Assembly: GCF_006715285.1 (NCBI RefSeq)
Contig: NZ_VFMX01000001.1
Location: 3,658,001 to 3,722,000, forward strand
Source: Arthrobacter sp. SLBN-83
Lineage (GTDB): Bacteria; Actinomycetota; Actinomycetes; Actinomycetales; Micrococcaceae
DNA length: 64,000 nucleotides
Direction of reading: 5' to 3'
Shown one piece after another: positions 33,984-43,059 of this stretch; the first letter of the stretch is position 1, and every line of letters starts with the position of its first letter. Position numbers and translations under genes: made by a program. The notes under the pieces were generated by a model. It did not search any database. It was not told the DNA's origin and saw only the letters and a program-made list of their open reading frames with translations.

Positions 33984-35048
33984 CTAGTTCGTGACCTCGG
34001 GCGTGTCGACGACATTGGTCCCTGCGATGGCGTCACGGGCGGCGCGGCGGAGCTTCTTGTCCGATACGGCCCGCTCCCCCACGGCACCCGGGGTCCAGGC
34101 GTTGACGTCCTCTTCGTTGAACTCGGTCTTGGACGGGCGGCGCTTGACCGAAATGCCGGTGACGCCATCGGCCAGCCGCCGCGTAACCAGCAGGAACCCG
34201 GTGTGGGCCACCATGCGGTGGTCGGGACGGACGGCAAGACCTTCCAGGTGCCAGCCGCGGACCATTGACTCCCAGGCGTCAGGTTCGGTGAAGCGGCCGT
34301 CCGCGCGGATGGCTTCCGCGGTGCGGGAGAGCTGGGTAACGGTGGCAACGTAGTTGATCCACACGCCGCCGGGGGCAAGGACGGTAGCGACGGCGTCGAG
34401 GCATTCCCAGGGAGCGAGCATGTCCAGGACAACGCGGTCCACGGAACCGGGTTCCTCGGCTTTGACCACTTCCTCCTGGAAATCACCCAGTGAGATCTGC
34501 CAGGCGGGGTGCGGGCCGCCGAAGATGGTCTCCACGTTTCCGCGGGCAATGTCCGCGAATTCCTGGCGCCGCTCGAAAGAGTGCAGGTAGCCGTTGTCGC
34601 CCACGGCGCGGAGCAGGGAGATGGAGAGGGCGCCGGAACCGACGCCGGCCTCCACCACGCGTGCCCCGGGGAAGATGTCAGCCATGGTGACGATCTGGCC
34701 GGCGTCCTTGGGATAGACGACGGCGGCGCCGCGCGGCATGGAGAGGACGAAGTCGGAGAGCAGGGGGCGGAGGGTCTGGTACTGCTGGCCCACGTTGTTC
34801 ACCACTACGGAGCCGTCAACCTTGCCGATAATTTCGTCGTGGTTCAGGAACCCGCGGTGGGTGTGGAATGCGCCGCCGCGTTCCAGCGTGATGGTGTTCA
34901 TGCGGCCCCGCTCATCAGTGAGTTGGACGCGTTCGCCTTCGCGGAAGGGTCCGCGGCGACGGGCAGCTCCCACCGGCTGCGAGCCGCTGGCGGCAGCACC
35001 GGATTGTGCTGCTCCGTTGGCGTCGTTGACGGCAGTTTCGCTGCTCAT
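33984..35048 (-). CDS. trmI: tRNA (adenine-58-N1)-methyltransferase TrmI
   Basis: A 354-residue protein. The N-terminal region (HRGFLNHDEIIGKVDG) and the motif AAVVYPKDAGQIVTMADIFP are typical of TrmI; the SAM site is VVEAGVGSGALSISLLRAVG. It modifies A58 in the T-loop of tRNAs. In actinobacteria this gene is regularly just upstream of arc/mpa, as here (82 bases). The N-terminus has an extra Ala/Ser-rich stretch of about 30 residues. Confidence 0.93.
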   Translation of the reverse strand: MSSETAVNDANGAAQSGAAASGSQPVGAARRRGPFREGERVQLTDERGRMNTITLERGGAFHTHRGFLNHDEIIGKVDGSVVVNNVGQQYQTLRPLLSDFVLSMPRGAAVVYPKDAGQIVTMADIFPGARVVEAGVGSGALSISLLRAVGDNGYLHSFERRQEFADIARGNVETIFGGPHPAWQISLGDFQEEVVKAEEPGSVDRVVLDMLAPWECLDAVATVLAPGGVWINYVATVTQLSRTAEAIRADGRFTEPDAWESMVRGWHLEGLAVRPDHRMVAHTGFLLVTRRLADGVTGISVKRRPSKTEFNEEDVNAWTPGAVGERAVSDKKLRRAARDAIAGTNVVDTPEVTN

Positions 35049-35145
35049 GTTTTTCCTCGCTCCTGTAAACCTGTTGTGCCGCGGCCGGATAGTCCCCCGG
35101 GACGTTGTGGCCTTAGCGGCGGCAATGCACGACCGGCACGTAACT

Positions 35146-36333
35146 CTACCGGTTCTGGCCCTGCGGGTGCCTATCGTTGCGCGGGCGCTTGCCGGTGATG
35201 GCCGCCAGGACCGCCTCCTGGGTCATCAGCCCGGTGACGGTGCCGTTGTGGTCCACCACTGCATAGTGGCGTCCCTCAACCTGTGAAAGGAACTGGATCA
35301 GCTCCTGCCCTTTGGACCATTCGGGGACGTAGGCGCCGGCAGCCAGTGGAAATGAAACCGCCGTGATGGGGGTGGTGTCAGCGGCAGAAGCGGGCACTGA
35401 CGCCAGTGCGTCCGGGTCCACCACGCCCTGGGGCCTGCCATCGGGTCCACAGACCACTACGGACTTTGTTCCTGCCGCCCCCAAGCGAAGGGCATCCCGC
35501 ACGGTGCCGGTGGCAGGCATTCCGGCGGCCGGCGTCGACAACGCCGCGGCACTGACCAGCGGGAGCCGGCCGCGCAGCGTGCCTTGCTGGATGGACGCCG
35601 ACGCCCCCATCCAGAGGAACCCGCCCACCAGGATGGTGATCATGAGGAGGCTGAAGTCCGGGTTCTCTCCGGCGAGGAACGGACGAAGGAGGAACCAGTA
35701 GGCAATGGCCAGGACGATGATCCGGCCGCCCCAGCCGGCCGCCACGGTTCCTTTGGCCTGGCTGCCGGTTGCCTTCCAGACGATGGACTCGACCAGCCGG
35801 CCGCCGTCCAGTGGCAGGCCCGGCAGGACGTTGAAGACGCCGATCAGGAAGTTCGCCCACATGAAGATGTTCGTCAGGATTTCCGCAACGCTTCCCAGGC
35901 TGTCCGTGCCAAGCAGCAGCCAAGCTCCGCCCGCCAGGACGAAGTTGGCAGCCGGCCCCGCCAGCGCCACCAGCACTGACCGGCCCGGGGACGATGTGAA
36001 GCTTTCGAACTGGGTGTGGCCGCCCCATAGGTTAAGGACGATCTTTTGCGTGGGCCAGCCGTAGATCTTCGCCGTCAGGGCATGGGCGAGTTCGTGGACG
36101 AGCACCGAGATCAGAAGCAGGACGGCGTACGCGAAGGCCACGACGTAGGCGCTCACGCCCAGCATGGGGTTGTTCCTGGCCAACACAGGACCATAGACGA
36201 TCACGGTGAACGCCGCGATCACGAACCACGAGTACGCAAGGACGACAGGGACGCCGGCGATGCGTCCCAGCGGGATCCCTTCGCGGCGTACCGGGTTGGT
36301 GCCTTGGCCGGCGCCCGGATCAGCCACGTGCAT
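35146..36333 (-). CDS. Site-2 protease family membrane metallopeptidase with CBS domains
   Basis: A 395-residue protein. The zinc site HELAH (His80-His84) lies in a membrane segment, and the second motif NVLPGLPLDGGRL supplies the metal-binding Asp. There are six membrane segments and two CBS-like repeats at the C-terminus (about 265-385). S2P enzymes cut membrane-spanning regulators; CBS-fused members resemble SpoIVFB-type. The ATG at 36331-36333 overlaps the upstream phosphatase gene by 14 bases; GTG 36327 is an alternative. A longer frame upstream runs inside that gene and was rejected. Confidence 0.9.
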   Translation of the reverse strand: MHVADPGAGQGTNPVRREGIPLGRIAGVPVVLAYSWFVIAAFTVIVYGPVLARNNPMLGVSAYVVAFAYAVLLLISVLVHELAHALTAKIYGWPTQKIVLNLWGGHTQFESFTSSPGRSVLVALAGPAANFVLAGGAWLLLGTDSLGSVAEILTNIFMWANFLIGVFNVLPGLPLDGGRLVESIVWKATGSQAKGTVAAGWGGRIIVLAIAYWFLLRPFLAGENPDFSLLMITILVGGFLWMGASASIQQGTLRGRLPLVSAAALSTPAAGMPATGTVRDALRLGAAGTKSVVVCGPDGRPQGVVDPDALASVPASAADTTPITAVSFPLAAGAYVPEWSKGQELIQFLSQVEGRHYAVVDHNGTVTGLMTQEAVLAAITGKRPRNDRHPQGQNR

Positions 36334-37051
36334 CACCCGCTGAAGCGGCGGCCGCTCCGGTTGGGTCGGCCTGCAGCAGGAGGGCTTCCAGTTCGCCAAG
36401 GCTGCGGCCCGCGAGGGTGTCCCAGAGGGCGAAGCTGCCGTCGTCCGGCAGCGGCACAATGTGGGGCACGGCCACGGTGGCGACGCCGGAGGCTACGGCC
36501 GCGGCCACGCCCGGCACGGAGTCCTCAAGGGCGACGCAGTGGTGGATGCCGAGATGGGGGTCGTTCTCCTGAAGCAGTTCCACGGCGGTCAGGTATGCCT
36601 CCGGGTGCGGCTTGCCCTGGCTCACGGTATCGCCGGTGACCAGCACCTCGAAGTAGGGCCGGGGAAGGCTTGCCACCACTTCGCGGGCCAGCGGGCCCTC
36701 GGACATGGTGACCAGGGCGCAGCGGACGCCGGCCAGGTGCAGTTCCTCAAGGAGCTCACGGGCACCCGGCCGCCAGGGCACCTGCTGCTGGACACTCCTG
36801 ACCACCTGCGCGGTAAGGGTGTCGATGATTTCCCGGATTTCGAGCTCGACGCCGGCCTCCTGGAGCAGGCCCGCGGAAAAGGTCAGCGACTGGCCAACCA
36901 GCTGCACTGCCTGGTCGTGGCTCCACGTTCCGCCGTGGGCCTCCACCAGCGCATGTTCCGCGGCAATCCAGTATGGCTCGGTGTCCACAATGGTGCCGTC
37001 CATGTCCCAAAGGACGGCTTTGAGCGGTGAACCGGCTGCAGGAAATCCCAT
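36320..37051 (-). CDS. HAD-superfamily phosphatase
   Basis: A 243-residue protein. Motif I LWDMDGTIVDTE, motif II VTMSEG, motif III with Lys in TVSQGKPHPE and motif IV VALEDSVPG give a complete HAD active site with a four-helix cap of the beta-phosphoglucomutase type. It probably acts on a small sugar phosphate. It is co-transcribed with the site-2 protease gene by overlap. Confidence 0.9.
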   Translation of the reverse strand: MGFPAAGSPLKAVLWDMDGTIVDTEPYWIAAEHALVEAHGGTWSHDQAVQLVGQSLTFSAGLLQEAGVELEIREIIDTLTAQVVRSVQQQVPWRPGARELLEELHLAGVRCALVTMSEGPLAREVVASLPRPYFEVLVTGDTVSQGKPHPEAYLTAVELLQENDPHLGIHHCVALEDSVPGVAAAVASGVATVAVPHIVPLPDDGSFALWDTLAGRSLGELEALLLQADPTGAAAASAGDARG

Positions 37052-37202
37052 GACGCCAGTCTACGGGGCATGGCTGGACGGCGGCTGTGGGCTACGCCCT
37101 TGGCGAATATGGTGCCGGGCCGGTCCTGTTTGTACTGGTTCCCGCGGATTTGCGGCGCTTCATTCCATGCGCGACCCTGCACCTTGGACGTAGGGTGAAG
37201 AA

Positions 37203-38108
37203 ATGAATAGCTTCGAGGGAGACACCGCCGAACAGGGTGCCGGACCCGAGCCGGAACGGTTCCTGCAGCCAGTGGCTGACGGACAGCGCGTAACGGTGAT
37301 GCTTGCCGCCTTTGAAGGGTGGAACGATGCCGGAGAAGCGGCCAGCGATTCGCTGCGCTACCTGAACAAGTTGTGGGGCGGCAAGAAGGTGGCATCCATC
37401 GATGCCGACGAGTATTACGACTTTCAGTTCACGCGCCCCACGGTCCGCAGGAACGCGGCCGGCGAACGCAAGATCAAATGGCCTTCCACCCGGATCTACA
37501 AGGCCGCAGCGCCCAACTCCAACGTGGACGTCATCTTCGTGCAGGGTACGGAACCGTCCTACAAATGGCGGGCCTACACGGCAGAGCTGCTGGCCCACGC
37601 GGAGGCGCTGAATGTGGACTACGTGGTGCTGGTCGGCGCACTGCTGGCCGATGTCCCGCACAGCCGCCCCATTCCAGTGAGCACGTCCTCCGACGACGCC
37701 CCACTGAGGGAGCGCATGAACCTGGAGGCCTCGCAGTACGAAGGTCCGGTAGGCATTGTGGGTGTCCTCTCCGAGGTGGCACTCCTGGCGGGTATCCCTG
37801 CGGTGTCCTTGTGGGCCGCCGTGCCGCACTATGTGGCGCAGGCTCCCTCCCCCAAGGCGCAGCTGGCCCTCCTGCACCGCATTGAGGAACTGCTGCAGGT
37901 TCCCCTTGACACCCACGAGCTGGCCGAGGAGGCCGACGCCTGGGAACGCGGCGTGGACGAGCTGGCTACCGAGGACCCGGAGATTGCCGCCTACGTCCGG
38001 CAGTTGGAGGAAGCCAAGGACACCGCTGACCTCCCCGAGGCCAGCGGCGAATCCATCGCCCGGGAATTTGAGCGGTACCTGAAGCGGCGGGGCCAGGACC
38101 GGCCCTGA
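37203..38108 (+). CDS. PAC2 family protein
   Basis: A 301-residue protein. The opening MLAAFEGWNDAGEAASDSLRYL is the PAC2 signature, followed by YDFQFTRPTVRRNAAGERKI and VVLVGALLADVPHSRP. The family is related to eukaryotic proteasome assembly chaperones and occurs in actinobacteria. Its position beside the proteasome locus invites a role in that pathway, but bacterial PAC2 proteins have not been tied to it with certainty. The gene is transcribed away from the block and ends in a terminator. Confidence 0.9.
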   Translation: MNSFEGDTAEQGAGPEPERFLQPVADGQRVTVMLAAFEGWNDAGEAASDSLRYLNKLWGGKKVASIDADEYYDFQFTRPTVRRNAAGERKIKWPSTRIYKAAAPNSNVDVIFVQGTEPSYKWRAYTAELLAHAEALNVDYVVLVGALLADVPHSRPIPVSTSSDDAPLRERMNLEASQYEGPVGIVGVLSEVALLAGIPAVSLWAAVPHYVAQAPSPKAQLALLHRIEELLQVPLDTHELAEEADAWERGVDELATEDPEIAAYVRQLEEAKDTADLPEASGESIAREFERYLKRRGQDRP

Positions 38109-38118
38109 TTGACAACCA

Positions 38119-38164
38119 GAGAGGGGCCTGGGCGGGAAAGTTCCCGCCCAGGCCCCTCTCTTTT
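38119..38164. terminator. Terminator between the PAC2 gene and mshC
   Basis: A 20-base-pair inverted repeat (38119-38138 with 38141-38160) followed by TTTT, immediately after the PAC2 stop. It also faces the convergent mshC gene. Confidence 0.88.
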
Positions 38165-38185
38165 GTGGTCCTTGAAACTAAAACG

Positions 38186-39463
38186 TCAGAGCCGGATGCC
38201 CAGGAGGGCGTCCACCGCGTCCTTGGCCAGTGCGCTGTCAGCTGCGCTGGCGGCAGCACCGCCGTCGTTCGCTGAACGTGCCCAGCGCGAGATTGCGGCA
38301 ACCGCGGCAGGGGCATTGAGGTCTGCCGCCAGCGCTGCACGCATTTCGGCCAGGAGTGCCTCGCCGGATCCTGCGGGAGCGTGGTCCAGTGCGGTCCGCC
38401 ACGCCGCCAGGTCAGCCTTGGCGGCCGCGAAGCCTTCGTCCGTCCACGACCAGTCGGAGCGGTAGTGGTGCGCCAGGATGGCCAGGCGGATTGCAGCAGG
38501 GTCCTCGCCGGCAGCGCGGAGCTTGGAGACCAGCACCAGGTTGCCCTTGGACTTGCTCATCTTCTCGCCGTCGAGCCCCACCATGCCTGCATGGGCGTAG
38601 TGCCGGGCGAGGGGCACGCCGGAAAGCGAATATGCGTGGCCGGCGCCCATCTCATGATGCGGGAAGATCAGGTCCGAGCCACCACCCTGCACGGTGAAAG
38701 GCGACGGCAGGTACTTCTGGGCGATGACCGTACATTCGATGTGCCAGCCCGGCCTTCCGGCGCCCAGGCTGCCACCGGGCCAGCTGGGTTCGCCCGGCCG
38801 TTCCACGCGCCAGAGCAGCGGGTCAAGGGCCTGCCGCTTCCCCGCCCGGCCCGGGTCCCCGCCCCGCTCGGCGAAGAGCTCCAGCATGGTGCTTTCACCC
38901 AGGTGGGAAATGCAGCCCAGTACCCAGGCGTCAGGCGCGGTGGACTGCTTGCCGGCGGCTTCGACGTCGTAATACACATCCCCGTCAGGCTCGCCGTTGG
39001 TACCTGGCACCGTGTAGGCCAGCCCCATACTGACGAGCCGTTCCACCTCTGGGACGATCAGGCCGATGGATTCCACCGCGCCAACGTAGTGGTCCGGCGC
39101 CAGGACGTTCAGCGCTTCCATGTCGGTCTGGAAGAGTTCCACCTGTTCTGCCGCGAGGTCACGCCAGTCGACACCGGTGGCGGTGGCACGTTCCAGCAGG
39201 GGATCGTCCACGTCCGTCACGTTCTGGACGTAGGAAACCTCGCTGCCGGCATCTCGCCAGGCGCGGTTGAGCAGGTCAAAAGCAACGTAGCTGGCGGCAT
39301 GTCCCATGTGGGTTGCGTCGTAGGGGGTGATGCCGCAGACGTACATGGAGGGCCTGGTCTCCTGCTCAAGCGCCACTTCGCGGCCCACCGCAGTGTCGAA
39401 CAGCCGGATGGCGGGCATGTTTCCGGGCAGGGCAGGAACGGGGCGGGAAGTCCAGGATTTCAC
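38186..39463 (-). CDS. mshC: Mycothiol biosynthesis ligase MshC
   Basis: A 425-residue protein. The class I synthetase motif is [17 protein letters not shown] (Cys43 and the HMGHA signature), and KMSKSKGN follows. It resembles cysteinyl-tRNA synthetase but lacks the tRNA-binding domain, and the longer gap between motifs is as in MshC. It joins cysteine to GlcN-inositol in mycothiol synthesis. The start is GTG 39463. The downstream side meets a terminator. Confidence 0.93.
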   Translation of the reverse strand: MKSWTSRPVPALPGNMPAIRLFDTAVGREVALEQETRPSMYVCGITPYDATHMGHAASYVAFDLLNRAWRDAGSEVSYVQNVTDVDDPLLERATATGVDWRDLAAEQVELFQTDMEALNVLAPDHYVGAVESIGLIVPEVERLVSMGLAYTVPGTNGEPDGDVYYDVEAAGKQSTAPDAWVLGCISHLGESTMLELFAERGGDPGRAGKRQALDPLLWRVERPGEPSWPGGSLGAGRPGWHIECTVIAQKYLPSPFTVQGGGSDLIFPHHEMGAGHAYSLSGVPLARHYAHAGMVGLDGEKMSKSKGNLVLVSKLRAAGEDPAAIRLAILAHHYRSDWSWTDEGFAAAKADLAAWRTALDHAPAGSGEALLAEMRAALAADLNAPAAVAAISRWARSANDGGAAASAADSALAKDAVDALLGIRL

Positions 39464-39479
39464 AAGCCCAAGCCTAGCC

Positions 39480-40313
39480 CTAGGCGCTGATGACGCCGAA
39501 ACCGAGCAGGAGGTACAGCGCCAGGCCCAGGACGATCCGGTACCAGACGAAAAGGCGGTAGCTGCGCGTTGATACGAACTTCAGGAACCAGCCAATGATG
39601 ACGTACCCCACCACCAGGGCGATCACGGTGGCAAGGGCGGTCTCCGGAAGGCCGAACGGTCCGGAAATGCCTTCCTTGGTGAGCACCTTGTAGAGCTGGT
39701 ACAGCCCGCTGCCGAACACTGCGGGGATGGCCAGGAGGAACGAATACCGTGCCGCGGCTTCCCGTGTGTAACCCATGAGCAGGCCCGCGGTGATGGTGCC
39801 GCCGGAGCGGGAGACGCCGGGGATCAGCGCCAGGGCCTGTGCCAGGCCGTAGAGGATGCCGTGCTTGTAGGTCAGGTGGGTCAGGTCCCGCTTCTGGGCG
39901 CCGGTGGCGTCGGCCACGGCAAGGATCAGGCCGAAGACGATCAGCATGGTGGCCACGATCCACATGCTGCGGAGCACGGATTCGATCTGGTCCTGGAAGA
40001 GCAGTCCCAGCACGATGATCGGGAGGCTGCCCAGGATCACCAGCCAGCCCATCCGGGCGTCAGGGTCCTGCCGCGGCACCTTGCCCGTGAGGGACCCGGC
40101 CCATGCCTTGACGATGCGGACGATGTCGCGCCAGAAAAAGATCAGTACGGCGGTTTCCGTACCGAGCTGGGTGATGGCCGTGAAGGCGGCCCCCGGGTCC
40201 TCAGCGTTGGGGAGGAACTCCCCCACGATCCGCAGGTGTGCGCTCGATGAAATCGGTAGAAATTCGGTCAGTCCCTGCACAAGGCCCAGCAGGGCCGCTT
40301 CAAACCAGTTCAC
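39480..40313 (-). CDS. uppP: Undecaprenyl-diphosphatase UppP (BacA)
   Basis: A 277-residue membrane protein. The two active-site motifs are [17 protein letters not shown] near the N-terminus and [11 protein letters not shown] near 165. It recycles the lipid carrier for cell wall synthesis. The start is GTG 40313. It is 16 bases upstream of mshC and co-directional, a pairing often seen in actinobacteria. Confidence 0.96.
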   Translation of the reverse strand: MNWFEAALLGLVQGLTEFLPISSSAHLRIVGEFLPNAEDPGAAFTAITQLGTETAVLIFFWRDIVRIVKAWAGSLTGKVPRQDPDARMGWLVILGSLPIIVLGLLFQDQIESVLRSMWIVATMLIVFGLILAVADATGAQKRDLTHLTYKHGILYGLAQALALIPGVSRSGGTITAGLLMGYTREAAARYSFLLAIPAVFGSGLYQLYKVLTKEGISGPFGLPETALATVIALVVGYVIIGWFLKFVSTRSYRLFVWYRIVLGLALYLLLGFGVISA

Positions 40314-40364
40314 GCTAAGACCCTACGGCATGGCACCGGTGCTTCTGGCCGTAAGCTTGCTGCT

Positions 40365-41300
40365 ATGCAGCAGCGTTACGTTGGCAACAGTGGTTTGCGA
40401 GTTTCGGCCCTCTCCCTGGGCACCCGGTCCTGGGGCGGGGAAACTGACGACCAGGACGCTTCAGAGTTGCTGCGCACCTTCCTTGACGCCGGTGGCCGGC
40501 ACGTGGACACCGCGGCTTCATATGCGGGCGGCGCTTCAGAGGCAGTCCTTGGTTCCCTGCTGGGTGACGTGGTGTCCCGCACCGAGGTTTCCATCTCCAC
40601 CAAAGCAGGAATGACGACGCCGGATGGCCGGCGCGCGGTGGACACGTCACGTACGGCGATGCTCACCGGATTGGACGCCAGCCTGACCAGGCTGGGCACC
40701 GATTATGTGGACCTCTGGCTTGCCGAGGCGTGGGACGGAAACGTTCCCCTTGACGAGACGCTGGGCGCACTTGACTTCGCGGTCCGGTCCGGGCGGGCCA
40801 GGTATGCAGGGATCTCCAACTTCAAGGGCTGGCAGGCCGCGAAGGCGGCAGCCGTCAGCAGTGTCCCGCTGGTGGCGGTCCAAGCCGAATACTCGTTCCT
40901 TAACCGGTCGGCTGAGGCTGAGCTGATGCCGGCCGCAGAGGACGCAGGGCTTGGCGTCATGGCATGGGGGCCGCTGGGCCGTGGGGTCCTCACCGGGAAG
41001 TACCGGGGCACTATCCCGGCCGGTTCCCGCGGCGCTTCGGTGAGCGACGCCGCATACGTGGAGCCGTACCTTGCGGAGAAGCCGTCGCGGATCGTCGATG
41101 CCGTGTGCATGGCCGCCAACGGGCTGGGGCGGACTCCCCAGGACGTGGCGCTTTCGTGGCTGCTGTCGCAGCACGGAGTTGCCACGGCCATCGTCGGCGC
41201 CCGCACGCCGGTGCAGTTGAAGGAAATCATCGACGCCCAGCTTTCGCCGCTGCCGCCGCAGATTGCGCGCGCCCTGGAGGACGTTTCGGCAGCGTCCTAG
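40365..41300 (+). CDS. Aldo/keto reductase with catalytic His replaced by Glu
   Basis: A 311-residue protein of AKR length. The tetrad residues are Asp48 and Tyr53 (VDTAASYAGG), Lys80 (SISTKAG); the position usually held by His in the DLxxxHxPD motif is Glu121 in DLWLAEAWD. Cofactor-binding segments (IVGARTPVQLKEI) are present. A His-to-Glu change is known in steroid 5-beta-reductases of the AKR1D group, where it alters the reaction. The substrate here is unknown. Confidence 0.9.
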   Translation: MQQRYVGNSGLRVSALSLGTRSWGGETDDQDASELLRTFLDAGGRHVDTAASYAGGASEAVLGSLLGDVVSRTEVSISTKAGMTTPDGRRAVDTSRTAMLTGLDASLTRLGTDYVDLWLAEAWDGNVPLDETLGALDFAVRSGRARYAGISNFKGWQAAKAAAVSSVPLVAVQAEYSFLNRSAEAELMPAAEDAGLGVMAWGPLGRGVLTGKYRGTIPAGSRGASVSDAAYVEPYLAEKPSRIVDAVCMAANGLGRTPQDVALSWLLSQHGVATAIVGARTPVQLKEIIDAQLSPLPPQIARALEDVSAAS

Positions 41301-41322
41301 CCCTGCTGGTGTTCCGCCGGCG

Positions 41323-41589
41323 CTATTCCTCGACGATCTCCAGGTCTTCGTCGTCGTCCACGTCGGCTTCCTCGTCCTCTTCGTCCTCGTCGTCGAAGAC
41401 CTGAAGCGGGGTCACCTCGTTGTAGGCCTCGTAGAGCGCGTCCTCGTAAACTTCGAAGGCATCGGCAACTGCGAAAAATGCTGCCTCGACTGAGGGGTCA
41501 CCGTCCCCGCGCCGGTTCGATGCTGCTATAAGGTGTTCTTCCAAAGCGGTGGTCAGGGACGAAAGCGCGACACGCGGATCGATGCTCAT
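41323..41589 (-). CDS. Small acidic hypothetical protein
   Basis: An 88-residue protein. A helical N-terminal part (RVALSSLTTALEEHLIAAS, then EAAFFAVADAFEVYEDAL) is followed by a very acidic tail from about residue 68. The composition is typical of an actinobacterial family sometimes labelled primosomal protein, without real evidence for that function. It is convergent with the aldo/keto reductase and divergent from the DUF5703 gene. Confidence 0.78.
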   Translation of the reverse strand: MSIDPRVALSSLTTALEEHLIAASNRRGDGDPSVEAAFFAVADAFEVYEDALYEAYNEVTPLQVFDDEDEEDEEADVDDDEDLEIVEE

Positions 41590-41629
41590 GACTTCACGTT
41601 AGCGGGAAAAGGACGAAAATGGAGAGCAA

Positions 41630-41863
41630 ATGAAGGAACAATTTCTCACCAGCTCGGTCCAGCGGGAACGGGATTATTTGCGGCAGTACGAGTACCTCGT
41701 ACTGACCGTCAGCCCTGATGATTCCCTGCCCGAGGCGCGGCGCCGGTTGGTTGAACACTCCGAATACGGCAAGTGGGAACTGGAACGCAGCAAGCTCTAC
41801 GTGGGCGGCGGCAGGCGCTTTTGGCTGCGGCGCCGGGTGATGCAGGTACAGCGGACCGTCTAG
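41630..41863 (+). CDS. DUF5703 family protein
   Basis: A 77-residue protein after a GGAGAGCAA ribosome site. The sequence YEYLVLTVSPDDSLPEARR and YGKWELERSKLYVGGGRR followed by FWLRRRVMQVQR is typical of DUF5703, a small actinobacterial family of unknown role. Confidence 0.88.
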   Translation: MKEQFLTSSVQRERDYLRQYEYLVLTVSPDDSLPEARRRLVEHSEYGKWELERSKLYVGGGRRFWLRRRVMQVQRTV

Positions 41864-41886
41864 CTGATGCGGGCCCAGCGGACCGC

Positions 41887-43047
41887 CTAATCTTCCAGGG
41901 GGCCCAGCCAGGCGTTGGCCACCGTGTTGTGGGCCGATTCGTCATCGGAGGGGTGGAACATCCCGGCCAGGACGTCGCGGTAGAGCCGCTCCAGTTCCGA
42001 GCCCCTGAAGTAACTTGATCCCCCGCTGACGCGAATGGCCAGGTCCACAACACGGCGCGCTGTTTCGGTCGCGTTGACTTTCAGGCCCACCAGTTTGGGG
42101 AACCATTGGGCTCCGTGGTCGGCCAGGGCGTCGACGTCGGCCGTCACGGACCGAAGCTGGGGGTAGAGGTTGTCCATGGCCATGGCGGCGTCCGCCACCT
42201 TCCAGCGGATGTCCGGGTCCTGGGCATAGCTGCGTCCACCGTTCTTGTAGGACGTCCGCCGCTTCACTGTCTCCACGCCCACCGCCAGGGCACGTTCGCC
42301 CAGACCCGTGTAGACAGCCGCCAGGAGGCTCTCAAAGCAGGCGAAGATGGCGAAGATCAGCGGATCGGCGTTGGGGCCTACGGGAAGTTTCCGGAATATC
42401 CGGTCCGCTGGGACGGCCACACCGTCCAGGACAGTGGTGGCGGACTGGCTGGCCCGCATGCCCAACGTGTCCCAGTCGTCCAGGATCCGGTAGCCGGGGG
42501 TCCCGCGGGTGATGAAGCCGTGGACGAGTTCACCCGTTCCGTTCCGGGCATCCGGGTCCTTTCCGAAAATGCCCAGGCGGGTCCAGGCCGGCGAGAGGCT
42601 GGTGAAGATCTTTGTTCCGGTGAACGTGTAGCCGCCGTCCTGATCCGGCGTGGCGGTGGTCCGGGAGTCGAAGAGGACAGAGTCGTTGCCGGCTTCCGAG
42701 TTGCCAAACGCGAAGACCTCGCCCTGGGCAGCTTCCTCGAGGACGAAGGCCAGCGAGTGGTCGCCCCGGGCAGCCAGGACGTGTGCGACGCCGGTCCAGA
42801 CCAGGTGCATATTGACGGCCAGCGCGGTGGCGGGGGCAGCCGTTGCCAGCCTCCGCTGGCACTGCGCCGCCGCTTCGAGTCCAAGCCCCGCGCCGCCGTC
42901 GGACGTTGGCACGAAGAGCTTCAGGTACCCGGCCGCTGCCAGCTCCTGGAGGTCCTCGTGGAAGAAGGCGTTGTCCCGGTCATATGCGGCGGCGCGGCCG
43001 CGAATGCGCTCGAGGAGCTCATCGGGCAGCAGTTCGTCGGGGGTCAC
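41887..43047 (-). CDS. Acyl-CoA dehydrogenase family protein
   Basis: A 386-residue protein. The N-terminal helical domain (DELLERIRGRAAAYDRD), beta domain with GTKIFTSLSPAW and DTLGMRASQSATTVLDGV, and C-terminal helices containing RVSGGSSYFRGSELERLYRD are those of acyl-CoA dehydrogenases. The C-terminal Ser/Arg-rich end and lack of the classical Glu in the usual place fit the monooxygenase-like branch (HpaH/DszC-related) as well as dehydrogenases, so the reaction is left open. The start is GTG 43047. Confidence 0.85.
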   Translation of the reverse strand: MTPDELLPDELLERIRGRAAAYDRDNAFFHEDLQELAAAGYLKLFVPTSDGGAGLGLEAAAQCQRRLATAAPATALAVNMHLVWTGVAHVLAARGDHSLAFVLEEAAQGEVFAFGNSEAGNDSVLFDSRTTATPDQDGGYTFTGTKIFTSLSPAWTRLGIFGKDPDARNGTGELVHGFITRGTPGYRILDDWDTLGMRASQSATTVLDGVAVPADRIFRKLPVGPNADPLIFAIFACFESLLAAVYTGLGERALAVGVETVKRRTSYKNGGRSYAQDPDIRWKVADAAMAMDNLYPQLRSVTADVDALADHGAQWFPKLVGLKVNATETARRVVDLAIRVSGGSSYFRGSELERLYRDVLAGMFHPSDDESAHNTVANAWLGPLED

Positions 43048-43059
43048 GGCCGGCTCCTC

